This document shows positions 15,779 to 23,245 of a stretch of 32,717 nt of DNA, piece by piece. The notes under the pieces were generated by a model. That model saw only the letters and a program-made list of their open reading frames with translations. It was not told the DNA's origin and made no database searches. The DNA lies in the NCBI RefSeq assembly GCF_000469345.1, contig NZ_KI271108.1:173149-205865 (forward strand). The letters run 5' to 3'. The position numbers and the translations under genes were made by a program. The DNA comes from Eubacterium ramulus ATCC 29099 (GTDB lineage: Bacteria > Bacillota > Clostridia > Lachnospirales > Lachnospiraceae). Within the stretch, counting starts at the first letter, position 1, and each line of letters begins with the position of its first letter.

Positions 15779-18700
15779 TTATATCCATCCATTCTTTTTA
15801 AAATAATTCAGGTAAGCACCAAAAAGCTTTTCGTCCACAGGAGGACAGCTGATGCCAGACTGATTGAGCAGTACGTTTGCTTTCGTACAGTCATAGATGG
15901 TGTCTTTGCCGATAAAATGGCGCAGCACACCTGGATTGGCATCCGTGCCGCTCTCGAACAGGCATGCCAGCAGCGTCAGAGCATTTTCGGATGCGGTAGC
16001 CTGTTTTAGCTTGCTTTTCCATGCACCGAACGAAATGTAGCGCACCGGGTAGCCATGGGCACGGATATAGGAAACGGCCTTTTTCACTGGAACCGGTGCT
16101 GGATTTACCAGGTTGAATGTCTGATCCATGGCTTCCGGTTTGCGGGAGATACAGCAGATGGCATCCGCTACAAAATCTACCGGTGTCATATGCATGCAGT
16201 AGCTTGTGCGTGGAATTGCCTGCATCTGGATGGTTCCTACGATCATACGGCTGACCATATCGTCCATTTCCCAGATACCGTTGGAAGCACCCGTGATATC
16301 GCCTGGACGGTAGATCACAGTGTGAAGACCACGTTTCTGCGCAATGCCGACCAGTTTCTCAGACACCCATTTTGTCTCGGAATAAGCAAGAGAAAAACCG
16401 CGCGCCGTGTTAAGCGGATCATTTTCGTAGACCCGTTTTCCTTTGTTGTTTGGTGTGTCGTAAACACTATATGAGGACACATAGTGATAGTATTTCGGTT
16501 GTCCGGCACAGGCAAGCCGCAGGGTTTCTACTGTACCGTGGACGTTGGTCTCTTTGAGAAACTCATACGGAAAGATGAAGTTTAAGAGGGCACCATTGTG
16601 ATAGATGACCTGGATTGTTTGGGCAAGTTCCTGCCACTGTTCGTCCGAAAGTCCGAATTTCTCTGTGGAGAGATCACCGATCACCGGATGCAGAAAGCCG
16701 CGATATTCTTCTTTCCAGCATTCGTAGTGTTCCATATTTTTAATCAGTCGTTCCAGACCGGCTTCTTCAGAATCTGCACGTACCAGACAGTACAGATGCA
16801 ATCCCTCCTTTGGATACTGGGTCAGGATCGCACGGATCAGCTGCGCACCCAGAAATCCGGTGGCACCGGTCAGCAGAATATTTCTGCAGTCCTGTGGAGC
16901 TGTTTCATAGGCTCCTGATGGGGAAATTGTCGGATCCAGGTGACATTCCTGTTCCAGATTGACAGCTTTTGAAGTGCCTTTTCCACCGGTCAGTACCCGA
17001 CGGACGTAGTTAGCCACACCGGAAACAGAGGAATCCAACAGGACTTCCCGCAGATCCAGTTTGACATGGAACCGTTCTTCAATTTTGCTCACCAGTTCGA
17101 ATCCCATCAGGGAATCTCCACCAAGCTCCAGGAAGGAATCCGTGAGATTATACTGTTCAATATTTAATACCTTTTCGAAAACAGATTTTACCTGAAGCAG
17201 GATTTCATCCGCCTTGTCGATGGATTTATCAATAATAGTTGTTTCAGCGCTTCCGGTGCGGTATGCATGGCTGCTGTGCAGCAACTGTAGTTTGCCCTGC
17301 TGATACAGATCCCGGGCTTTCAGCATCTGCAGCTTGCCATTATCTGTCCGCGGGATTGCACTTCTTGGCACAAATATAATATCGTAGAAAGAAAATCCAA
17401 AACGCTCGGAAACAGCAGCATTAATCTGTCCCACCCGTTTTTGGAAATCTTCTTCCGGTGTGGATTCTACTACAGCAATGACATGTTCCTTATCTCCGTC
17501 GTTTGTGGAGAAAAATCCGAAAGCGGTGGTGGCCAGAGCCGGAACTTTCTGTATGATCAATGCCTGCAGATCGCTTGGAAAGATATTGTGGCCGTTGATG
17601 ATCAACATTTCCTTGATACGACCGGTGATGTAGAGATGACCTTCGTACAGAAATCCAAGATCACCGGTTTTATAAAAGTTGCGGTCATAGCCTTCCAGAC
17701 GCACCCGGAAGTTAGCATTTTCTTTCAGGTTGCCCCAGTAGCCATTTGCAACGCTGTCGCCGGAGATAAAAATTTCTCCGATGTGCAGATCCGGATAAGG
17801 TTTCTTTGTCTTCGGATTGGCAATGACGAGGTTCAGGTCTTTGACCGGTGCACCGACACTGACAATCTCTTTGACCTGTTCGCCTTCTTTTTCTTCTGTC
17901 ACCAGGACGGCACAGTTTTTCTGATAGGCTTCGTAATCAAGTTTCAGAGTGCGGTAGTCCTGGCTGGCAAAAGTCGCCAGACAGACATTTTCGGCAAGAC
18001 CATAGCCAGGTGCCATAGCATTTGGCGAAAGCCGGAACATCCTGGAGAATTTCTCTACCGTTTTTGCACTGATAAATTCAGAGCCATTCATAAAATGTGT
18101 GACCTGGGTCAGTGGATATTTTGCCGCTTCTTCCGGCGTAAAAATACGGGTACATGCATCAAATGCAGAACCCGGACCGACGGTTAAGGTCAGATTGAAA
18201 TCATGCAGCATTTTTATCCAGAGCTTTGGGTTCTCCAGAAACTGCATGGTGGACAAGAAGTATGCACAGGCATCTGTGGTGCAGATTGGCATACAGATGG
18301 TAACCACGAGTCCCAGGTTGTGGAAAAACGGAACCCAGGTACCTAAGGTACCATGATTGAAATCATAGCATGCCTGACATTGCTCCAAATTTTTCATCAG
18401 TGCTTTCCATGTGACACGGACACCTCTTGGTGCACTGGTGGAACCGGAGGTGTACTGCAGGTAAACCAGACGGTTTTCTGTGGCATCTACAATGACATCT
18501 TTCCGTTTGTAAGGTGTCAGACGGTCAGTATAGATGCGTTTCAGCCGGATGACACTGGTAAATGCCTCCCGGATCAATCGGCCGGTAAGGCTCACACCGG
18601 ATTCCTGTTCCAGTGCATAATTGGAGATCAGTGCTTTCGGCTGGCAGGATTTTAATACGGAGATAAACCTTGCGATTTTACCTTCATCCAGAGGCGGCGG

Positions 18701-18979
18701 GATGACAGTGAACGTAACACCGGCCATCATACAGCCCAGAATCGCATAAGTTGTGCCGTAGTCCTGCATACTGAAGATGACTGCCCGGTCGCCGGGACGA
18801 AGTCCTTTTTTTCGGAGGGCATAGGCAATCTCCAGAGATTTATGATAGAGGGAGCGCATGGTGATATTCTGCATTTCCCATTTGCCGTTTTTGTATTCCA
18901 GAAAACGGTAGATGACACGTTCCGGAGACTTTTCGGCCCGAGCGGAAAGAATGTCAATGAGTGAGGTTATTTTTTTCAT
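15779..18979 (-). CDS. Fatty-acyl-AMP ligase / acyl carrier / thioester reductase (NRPS-like carboxylic acid reductase)
   Basis: A 1066-residue three-domain protein. Residues ~1-565 are an adenylating domain: YTSGSTSAPRG (176-186), GYGLAEN (325-331), KTGDLGF (437-443) and K549 in DNGKL. Its closest look is to fatty-acyl-AMP ligases. Residues ~590-660 are a carrier domain with LGGDSL; S623 would carry phosphopantetheine. Residues ~698-1066 are an NAD(P)H thioester reductase with GATGFLG (705-711) and the YSETK catalytic pair Y866/K870. Expected chemistry: acid to acyl-AMP, to carrier thioester, to free aldehyde (or alcohol). There is no condensation domain, so no peptide is made. It is the first gene of a coupled operon. 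GAGGAG precedes the ATG. Chain specificity is unknown, and the phosphopantetheinyl transferase must lie elsewhere. Confidence 0.9.
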   Translation of the reverse strand: MKKITSLIDILSARAEKSPERVIYRFLEYKNGKWEMQNITMRSLYHKSLEIAYALRKKGLRPGDRAVIFSMQDYGTTYAILGCMMAGVTFTVIPPPLDEGKIARFISVLKSCQPKALISNYALEQESGVSLTGRLIREAFTSVIRLKRIYTDRLTPYKRKDVIVDATENRLVYLQYTSGSTSAPRGVRVTWKALMKNLEQCQACYDFNHGTLGTWVPFFHNLGLVVTICMPICTTDACAYFLSTMQFLENPKLWIKMLHDFNLTLTVGPGSAFDACTRIFTPEEAAKYPLTQVTHFMNGSEFISAKTVEKFSRMFRLSPNAMAPGYGLAENVCLATFASQDYRTLKLDYEAYQKNCAVLVTEEKEGEQVKEIVSVGAPVKDLNLVIANPKTKKPYPDLHIGEIFISGDSVANGYWGNLKENANFRVRLEGYDRNFYKTGDLGFLYEGHLYITGRIKEMLIINGHNIFPSDLQALIIQKVPALATTAFGFFSTNDGDKEHVIAVVESTPEEDFQKRVGQINAAVSERFGFSFYDIIFVPRSAIPRTDNGKLQMLKARDLYQQGKLQLLHSSHAYRTGSAETTIIDKSIDKADEILLQVKSVFEKVLNIEQYNLTDSFLELGGDSLMGFELVSKIEERFHVKLDLREVLLDSSVSGVANYVRRVLTGGKGTSKAVNLEQECHLDPTISPSGAYETAPQDCRNILLTGATGFLGAQLIRAILTQYPKEGLHLYCLVRADSEEAGLERLIKNMEHYECWKEEYRGFLHPVIGDLSTEKFGLSDEQWQELAQTIQVIYHNGALLNFIFPYEFLKETNVHGTVETLRLACAGQPKYYHYVSSYSVYDTPNNKGKRVYENDPLNTARGFSLAYSETKWVSEKLVGIAQKRGLHTVIYRPGDITGASNGIWEMDDMVSRMIVGTIQMQAIPRTSYCMHMTPVDFVADAICCISRKPEAMDQTFNLVNPAPVPVKKAVSYIRAHGYPVRYISFGAWKSKLKQATASENALTLLACLFESGTDANPGVLRHFIGKDTIYDCTKANVLLNQSGISCPPVDEKLFGAYLNYFKKNGWI

Positions 18980-19164
18980 AATAGATTTTTTCTCCTCTGT
19001 TTTTTTCTGTTCTATCTATACAGAAACTTTTACTTATTCATAATAGTTCATTCCTATGTGGTTCGCAAGTTAAATAAGTATAAAATAATTCGTTTTTGGA
19101 ATCTGTTTCAGTTTGCGGGAAAACAAAACATCAGATATTGCAGTACTGATGTTGATTTTCAGAT
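18980..19164. other. Leader and divergent intergenic region of the ligase-reductase operon
   Basis: This part of the gap between the ligase-reductase gene and the HIT gene holds the minus-strand leader (about 55 nt), a promoter, and a small inverted repeat, CATCAG at 19129-19134 with CTGATG near 19146. I see no coding capacity here. Confidence 0.5.
19040..19068 (-). promoter_or_regulatory. Predicted promoter of the ligase-reductase / dehydratase operon
   Basis: On the minus strand TTGCGA (19068-19063), a 17-nt spacer and TATTAT (19045-19040). It lies about 60 nt before the start codon of the first gene. I see no operator-like palindrome next to it. Confidence 0.5.
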
Positions 19165-19166
19165 AT

Positions 19167-19194
19167 GAAAGCGGATTGCGAATGTCCGCTTTAC
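19167..19194 (+). repeat. Dispersed hairpin repeat, copy 1
   Basis: 28 bases that match 25846-25873 with a single difference. The core AGCGGA-n9-TCCGCT forms a stem. The copy is partial: it lacks the ATGAGCAAGTAGCGA lead-in seen in the other two. Confidence 0.7.
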
Positions 19195-19218
19195 TTTTCG
19201 GACAAAGTTTTTTATACT
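19190..19218 (+). promoter_or_regulatory. Predicted promoter of the HIT gene, overlapping repeat copy 1
   Basis: TTTACT (19190-19195), a 17-nt spacer and TATACT (19213-19218). The -35 falls on the last bases of the repeat at 19167-19194. The leader of about 137 nt contains two hairpins. Confidence 0.5.
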
Positions 19219-19224
19219 GAATTT

Positions 19225-19255
19225 AACCGAATAAGCTGCAAAGCAGCATTCGGTT
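19225..19255 (+). other. Strong hairpin in the leader of the HIT gene
   Basis: AACCGAAT (19225-19232) and GCTGC (19235-19239), a 3-nt loop, then GCAGC and ATTCGGTT (19243-19255). This gives 13 bp with a 2-nt bulge and no T-tract. It may stabilise the leader or form part of the repeat. Confidence 0.6.
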
Positions 19256-19292
19256 ATGAGCAAGTAGCGAAGCGGATGGCAAATATCCGCTT
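19256..19292 (+). repeat. Dispersed hairpin repeat, copy 2
   Basis: ATGAGCAAGTAGCGAA, then AGCGGAT-n7-ATCCGCT (19271-19291). The first 16 bases are identical to copy 3 at 25833-25848. The hairpin loop differs but the stem is kept, with a paired change relative to copy 1. Confidence 0.7.
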
Positions 19293-19361
19293 GAATAAGG
19301 TCAGACAGGCAGAAGAAAATATCATCTGCGAAAAATCAATGCTGACACAGGAGGTATTGCG

Positions 19362-19784
19362 ATGAAAGACGACAACTGTATTTTTTGTAAACTGGCAAAC
19401 AAAGATATTCCGACAAATATCATCTATGAAGATGAAAAATTTACGGTGATCCTGGATGCAAGTCCGGCAACAAAGGGACATGCACTGATTCTGCCGAAGA
19501 ATCATGCAGCAAACATCTATGAACTTCCGGATGAAGATGCGGCAGATATTTTTGTCCTTGCGAAAAAGCTTGCTACAAAGATGACAGAGATTCTGCATTG
19601 CGATGGATTCAATATCGTGCAGAATAACGGTGAAGTGGCTGGTCAGACAGTATTCCATTTTCATATGCATCTGATCCCGCGTTATAAAAATGATGGAAAT
19701 GAGGAAAAACTCTGTTGGAATCATGCGGATTTGTCTGCGGAAGAAATTGCGGAAATCTGTAAGACACTGGATATGAGAAACTAG
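19362..19784 (+). CDS. HIT-family nucleotide-binding protein
   Basis: A 140-residue histidine-triad protein, a nucleotidyl hydrolase or transferase of the HINT/Hit group acting on substrates such as AMP-lysine, adenosine 5'-phosphoramidate or dinucleoside polyphosphates. It starts with the Zn-type CIFCKLANKDIPTNIIYED segment (two Cys), continues with GHALILPKNH, and has the active-site triad HFHMHLIPR near residue 100. Length is typical. GGAGG at 19350-19354 fixes the start. It appears to be a one-gene unit with a repeat-associated promoter, ended by the terminator at 19820-19872. The physiological substrate cannot be told. Confidence 0.93.
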   Translation: MKDDNCIFCKLANKDIPTNIIYEDEKFTVILDASPATKGHALILPKNHAANIYELPDEDAADIFVLAKKLATKMTEILHCDGFNIVQNNGEVAGQTVFHFHMHLIPRYKNDGNEEKLCWNHADLSAEEIAEICKTLDMRN

Positions 19785-19819
19785 TTTTTGATGTTTTGAT
19801 ACCCTGATCAATATGATGT

Positions 19820-19872
19820 TAAATAAGAAGAAGGCGTGTCACTGCTACGGTGACGCGCCTTCTTCTTATTTA
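19820..19872. terminator. Bidirectional terminator between the HIT gene and murG
   Basis: A 23-bp stem: TAAATAAGAAGAAGG (19820-19834) and on to GTCAC, a 7-nt loop, then GTGACGCGCC and on to CTTATTTA (19850-19872). One G-U pair, otherwise perfect. Convergent genes sit on both sides. Confidence 0.85.
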
Positions 19873-19880
19873 TATACAGA

Positions 19881-20948
19881 TCAGTGCTTTCTCAATTTTT
19901 CAATCAGATTGGTAATAGTAGTTACGGCATCCATCTGATCACTGCTTTCCATAGCATGAATGTAGTCGGCACGTTTTGCCCAGACAGTCTGAATCGCTTC
20001 ACTCAGTGTCTGGTCTGTCAGTTCTTCTTCCTCAATGACATAGCTGAAGCCCTGCTTTTGAAAGGAGTTTGCATTCAGAATCTGATCGCCCCGGCTCGCA
20101 TTCCTGGACAGCGGAATCAGAATATTTGGTTTGTGCAGTGCCAGAAGCTCGCAGATGGAGTTTGCACCGGCACGTGATATTACCAGTTCGGATACAGCGA
20201 AGAAGTCTGCCAGTTCGGCATTTGCATATTCATACTGGACATAACCTTCTGTATTGTGCAGTGTCGGATCCAGATTGCCCTTTCCGCACAGATGGATAAC
20301 CTGATAGTTTTTCAGAATCTGCGGCAGCAGGCTGCGAACAGTATCGTTGATAATCTTGGAGCCGGAACTTCCGCCTACTACCAGGATTACCGGTTTCTCA
20401 GGTGTCAGACAGGTGTATGTATAGGCTCGCTTTTTATCACCATGCAGCAATTCTGCGCGAATCGGGGAACCTGACAATACCGCTTTGCCTTCCGGAAGAT
20501 GCGGGATCGTTTCCGGGAAGTTACAGCAGACTCTGCTGGCCGCCGGAATGGCAATACGGTTTGCCAGACCCGGTGTGATATCGGATTCGTGGATGATGGT
20601 AGGAATTTTAGCATGTTTGGCAGCGAGCACTACCGGAACACTGACAAAACCGCCTTTGGAAAAAACGATATCCGGTTTTAATTTGCGCATCAGGGCACAT
20701 GCCTGAAAATATCCTTTCATTACTTTAAAGGGATCCGAAAAATTCTTTGGATCAAAATAGCGGCGTAATTTTCCGGAAGAAATACCATAATATGGAATAT
20801 GCTGCTGTTCAATAAGCCCTTTTTCCATACCTTCATAAGAACCGATGTAGGAAATATCGTATCCGAGTTCTTTCAGTCGCGGCAACAGGGCGATGTTTGG
20901 AGTGACGTGTCCGGCTGTACCACCGCCGGTAAGAATGATTTTTTTCAT
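19881..20948 (-). CDS. murG: UDP-GlcNAc:lipid I N-acetylglucosaminyltransferase MurG
   Basis: A 355-residue GT28-family glycosyltransferase that adds GlcNAc to undecaprenyl-pyrophosphoryl-MurNAc-pentapeptide (lipid I to lipid II) on the inner face of the membrane. The N-terminal loop is GGGTAGHVTPN, followed by SGKLRRYFDPKNF and a GGFVS segment. The C-terminal donor domain has GGSSGS and SRAGANSICELLAL. The usual MurG loop reads GGTGGH, while this Firmicute branch has A in place of the second G. The longer frame begins at 20972, but GTGAGGA fits the ATG at 20948. It stands outside a dcw cluster. A second MurG may exist elsewhere in the genome. Confidence 0.9.
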   Translation of the reverse strand: MKKIILTGGGTAGHVTPNIALLPRLKELGYDISYIGSYEGMEKGLIEQQHIPYYGISSGKLRRYFDPKNFSDPFKVMKGYFQACALMRKLKPDIVFSKGGFVSVPVVLAAKHAKIPTIIHESDITPGLANRIAIPAASRVCCNFPETIPHLPEGKAVLSGSPIRAELLHGDKKRAYTYTCLTPEKPVILVVGGSSGSKIINDTVRSLLPQILKNYQVIHLCGKGNLDPTLHNTEGYVQYEYANAELADFFAVSELVISRAGANSICELLALHKPNILIPLSRNASRGDQILNANSFQKQGFSYVIEEEELTDQTLSEAIQTVWAKRADYIHAMESSDQMDAVTTITNLIEKLRKH

Positions 20949-21250
20949 ATGATTATCCTCACTATCAATCAATTGTCATTTTTTATCTTATTGTTTTAGG
21001 TCATACGATTCTTTAAGAATGCTTCTGATGCATGACGGCAAAATTTTCTTCTTAAATATACACCTATTGCCATATTGAGACAAGCGTTTCTTTTTCCTCC
21101 GTGAAAATATCAATTTAATAGGAAGAAAGTGGTCGAAACTTGCGGCGAAAACATGGGCGTACGGTCTTTTTTTATGTGTATGATTTTGTTACACTTGTTA
21201 TGTATCAAAAAATCAAATTGCCATAAAAAATGGCAGAAGGGAGGCACCGG
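20949..21250. other. Divergent gene-free region between murG and the small membrane protein
   Basis: It is AT-rich and holds only the murG ribosome binding site and a 6-bp hairpin, TGCCAT-a5-ATGGCA (21219-21235), just before the start of the next gene. I find no clear promoter with both elements and no repeat. Confidence 0.45.
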
Positions 21251-21574
21251 ATGGAGCAGATTCTGGATTTTGTGAGAGGAGTATACACACAGTATTTTTC
21301 TGAAATTTGCGTGATGATACTGGGATGTATCTTCGTACTTATGATCATGAATTTACTTGCAGTGAAACGCTGCCGCAGACAGGTGAAGGAGACAGCAAAA
21401 CGAACAGAAGGAATGATAAAAATGTATTTTGAACAGAAGAAAAATATAGAACAGAATACCGGCGAGAAGCGCAGGGAGCGGACAGGCAGTGCTGAGCAGA
21501 AACGGAGCAGAAAAGAGCCATCCAGAGAACAGGAGGAACTCTTCGGAAGTGTGATCCGGGAGATGTTTCCGTAA
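21251..21574 (+). CDS. Small single-pass membrane protein of unknown function
   Basis: A 107-residue protein I do not recognise. One membrane helix lies at about residues 17-39 (SEICVMILGCIFVLMIMNLL), followed at once by KRCRR, which suggests the N-terminus is outside and the basic tail is cytosolic. The remaining ~65 residues are highly charged, Lys/Arg/Glu/Gln-rich and probably helical or disordered, ending EELFGSVIREMFP. An ATG at 21230 is in frame, but GGGAGG (21240-21245) fits the ATG at 21251. The stop codon sits inside the loop of an intrinsic terminator, so the gene is its own unit. The neighbours (murG, cell-wall hydrolase) hint at an envelope role but do not prove it. Confidence 0.7.
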   Translation: MEQILDFVRGVYTQYFSEICVMILGCIFVLMIMNLLAVKRCRRQVKETAKRTEGMIKMYFEQKKNIEQNTGEKRRERTGSAEQKRSRKEPSREQEELFGSVIREMFP

Positions 21575-21584
21575 CATCTTTTTT
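21561..21584 (+). terminator. Intrinsic terminator overlapping the stop codon of the small membrane protein
   Basis: AGATGTT (21561-21567), a 5-nt loop, AACATCT (21573-21579) and a T6 tract. The TAA stop (21572-21574) straddles the loop and the 3' arm. Confidence 0.7.
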
Positions 21585-21762
21585 CTGAAAATGACTGGGA
21601 AAAAGCAGAATAAAAAACAAATGAAATGTAATGTAATAAAATATTAATAACAGATAAAAAGTCAATCCCAAAAAGTACACAAAAAATAGCTGATTTTTAT
21701 ATGAAAAGAGCTGCTTTTACGTTAGAAATGGTGGAATAATCCACAAAAATAGGGAAAAAGGG
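21585..21762. other. AT-rich spacer
   Basis: I see no gene, repeat or hairpin of note between the terminator and the next promoter. Confidence 0.45.
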
Positions 21763-21791
21763 TTGACATCCTGAAAAATGGTTGTTATAAT
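21763..21791 (+). promoter_or_regulatory. Consensus promoter of the SH3-SleB hydrolase gene
   Basis: TTGACA (21763-21768), an exact 17-nt spacer and TATAAT (21786-21791), a full consensus. The predicted start near 21798 leaves a leader of about 147 nt. Confidence 0.85.
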
Positions 21792-21805
21792 GCCTGCAAT
21801 GTTTA

Positions 21806-21822
21806 TGTAACAATTCTGTAAC
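21806..21822 (+). promoter_or_regulatory. WalR-type box just downstream of the promoter
   Basis: TGTAAC-AATTC-TGTAAC fits the WalR (YycF) consensus TGTWAH-N5-TGTWAH exactly. It lies about 8 bases after the predicted transcription start, a position that in other Firmicutes goes with repression. Whether this organism's WalR uses the same site is inference. Confidence 0.55.
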
Positions 21823-21898
21823 AAAATTAAAAGAAATGAATAGAAATAAACAGAATCGTAATACTAAACAAAAAGGTAATTATAAATATCAATCAAAG

Positions 21899-21930
21899 CA
21901 GATTCTCGAACGCATTTGAGAGAGAATCTG
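21899..21930 (+). promoter_or_regulatory. Leader hairpin upstream of the hydrolase ribosome binding site
   Basis: CAGATTCTC (21899-21907), a 14-nt loop, GAGAATCTG (21922-21930). Nine perfect pairs end four bases before AGGAGG (21935-21940). There is no T-tract. It may protect the mRNA end or tune initiation. Confidence 0.55.
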
Positions 21931-21944
21931 GATCAGGAGGTCAT

Positions 21945-23063
21945 ATGAAATTTAGAAAGGTTATTGAAAGCGGAATCATTACAGCAGCGCTGGCAGTTTC
22001 ATCCGTCACAACAGCCGTTTCTGCAAGTGCTGCTGAGGTGGATACAACAGGTGTAGTCGGAAGCGTATTAGACCGGGCAAGCCAGATCGCAAGCACTGGT
22101 ATTCAATCTGTCCAGATTACACATCAGAATGCACAGGCGGCAGCTGCAGCAGCGGCCCAGGCAGCTGAATGGGCGAACAAGATGCTTGTTACAGTTGATG
22201 AAAACAGTTCTTTGAATATACGAAAAGAAGCATCTCAGGATGCAGAAGTAGTCGGAAAGTTCTATCATGGTTCCGGTGCGGAAGTACTGGAAGTCGGAGC
22301 TGAGTGGACAAAAGTAAAATCCGGTGATGTGGAAGGATATGTCAGCAATGCTTACTGCGTGTTTGGTGAAGAAGCACGGGTATATGCAGAGGCAAATTGT
22401 GAGACACAGGCAACAGCAAAGGCGGATGGAATCCGCGTACGTGAATCATACAGCACAGATGCAAAGATTCTGGATGTGATCGATGCAGGCGAATCTCTGA
22501 AAGTAAACACAGATGCGGAGAACGTAGACGGATGGGTGTCCGTAGAATGTAACGGTGTAACTGCTTATGTGGCAGCTGCTTATGTAGATCTTGATCTTGA
22601 TATCGACGATGCAGTCAGCATGGAAGAAATCAGAGCGAGAGAAGCAGCGAAAGCACAGCAGGCTGCAGCAGCGCAGAGTGGAAATACAGATTCCACAGCA
22701 AGCTCTTCCGCGGCAGTCAGTGCATCCACAAGTGATACACAGCTTCTGGCAGCCATCATTGAGTGTGAGGCTGGCGGAGAGCCATATGCAGGTCAGCTGG
22801 CAGTCGGCGCGGTTGTAATGAACCGTGTGAAAAGTGGATCTTTTCCGAACAGTATTTCCGGTGTTATTTACCAGAGTGGACAGTTCACTCCGGCAAGAAG
22901 CGGAAAACTTGCACGGGTATTAAGTAATGGTAAGATTTCTTCCAGTTGTTATCAGGCAGCAGCAGAAGCACTTGCAGGTGCGGATAATACTGGCGGAGCA
23001 AAATATTTTCATGCCGGAACAAGCGGATCCGGACTTGTGATCGGAAGCCAGATTTTTTACTAA
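21945..23063 (+). CDS. Secreted SH3-domain cell-wall hydrolase, SleB family
   Basis: A 372-residue exported peptidoglycan hydrolase. A signal peptide covers about residues 1-30 (basic MKFRK start, hydrophobic core, ASA-type cleavage site). Two bacterial SH3 domains follow at about 80-140 (SLNIRKEASQDAEVVGKF, then GYVSNAY) and 150-215 (GIRVRESYSTDAKILDVI), which usually bind wall peptides. After a Ser/Ala linker, residues ~265-372 form a SleB/Hydrolase_2 domain: ECEAGGEPYAGQLAVGAVV (the E being the likely catalytic residue), NRV, and AKYFHAG. Despite the SleB name, such proteins also act in vegetative growth. It has a consensus promoter, a WalR-type box and a leader hairpin, and is monocistronic with its own terminator. 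Confidence 0.9.
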   Translation: MKFRKVIESGIITAALAVSSVTTAVSASAAEVDTTGVVGSVLDRASQIASTGIQSVQITHQNAQAAAAAAAQAAEWANKMLVTVDENSSLNIRKEASQDAEVVGKFYHGSGAEVLEVGAEWTKVKSGDVEGYVSNAYCVFGEEARVYAEANCETQATAKADGIRVRESYSTDAKILDVIDAGESLKVNTDAENVDGWVSVECNGVTAYVAAAYVDLDLDIDDAVSMEEIRAREAAKAQQAAAAQSGNTDSTASSSAAVSASTSDTQLLAAIIECEAGGEPYAGQLAVGAVVMNRVKSGSFPNSISGVIYQSGQFTPARSGKLARVLSNGKISSSCYQAAAEALAGADNTGGAKYFHAGTSGSGLVIGSQIFY

Positions 23064-23084
23064 GTAGATAAGTAGATTGGATAG

Positions 23085-23113
23085 CGGGCAGCCTTATGGC
23101 TGTCCGTTTTTTT
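23085..23113 (+). terminator. Intrinsic terminator after the hydrolase gene
   Basis: CGGGCAGCC (23085-23093), a TTAT loop, GGCTGTCCG (23098-23106) and seven T residues. Confidence 0.85.
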
Positions 23114-23138
23114 ACTTTATCTAGGAAGGATTGTGGGA

Positions 23139-23179
23139 GTGCAAACGAGGCGCTCTCGTAACGAAGTGGAAATTTTCGG
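23139..23179. repeat. Possible diverged copy of the minE-carD intergenic repeat
   Basis: GTGCAAACGAGGCGCTCTCGT and the following GAAGTGGAAATT align in order with 5555-5590, with several mismatches. ACGAG-n5-CTCGT forms a small stem. It is weak evidence from one comparison. Confidence 0.35.
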
Positions 23180-23186
23180 ATTATTA

Positions 23187-23215
23187 TTGTAAAACAAGAT
23201 AAAATATAGTATATT
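23187..23215 (+). promoter_or_regulatory. Predicted promoter of the NfeD-SPFH operon
   Basis: TTGTAA (23187-23192), a 17-nt spacer and TATATT (23210-23215). It is about 30 nt before the NfeD start. Confidence 0.55.
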
Positions 23216-23245
23216 GGTGAAAAGCGAGGAAAAGGAGGGATTGAC

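Noticed and set aside
17441-18187. 248-codon frame antisense to the ligase-reductase gene
   Set aside because: It lies opposite a convincing multidomain protein, and its residue pattern is that of a shadow. The same applies to the antisense frames at 13159-13698, 13845-14501 and 14583-15373.
15779-18979. True non-ribosomal peptide synthetase
   Set aside because: No condensation domain and no second module; the adenylation domain looks like a fatty-acyl-AMP ligase and release is by reductase.
12754-18979. Ordinary amino-acid fermentation operon for 2-hydroxyglutaryl-CoA or lactoyl-CoA dehydration
   Set aside because: There is no CoA-transferase, hydroxyacid dehydrogenase or acyl-CoA dehydrogenase, and the two dehydratase-like proteins belong to the COG3580/COG3581 groups and not to the classic HgdA/HgdB pair.
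19165-19365. 66-codon frame before the HIT gene
   Set aside because: It is a translation of the two repeat copies and the leader hairpin; no ribosome binding site at its start.
21945-23063. Spore-specific germination enzyme SleB
   Set aside because: The two SH3 domains, WalR-type box and sigma-A consensus promoter point to vegetative wall hydrolysis, and no ypeB partner is adjacent.
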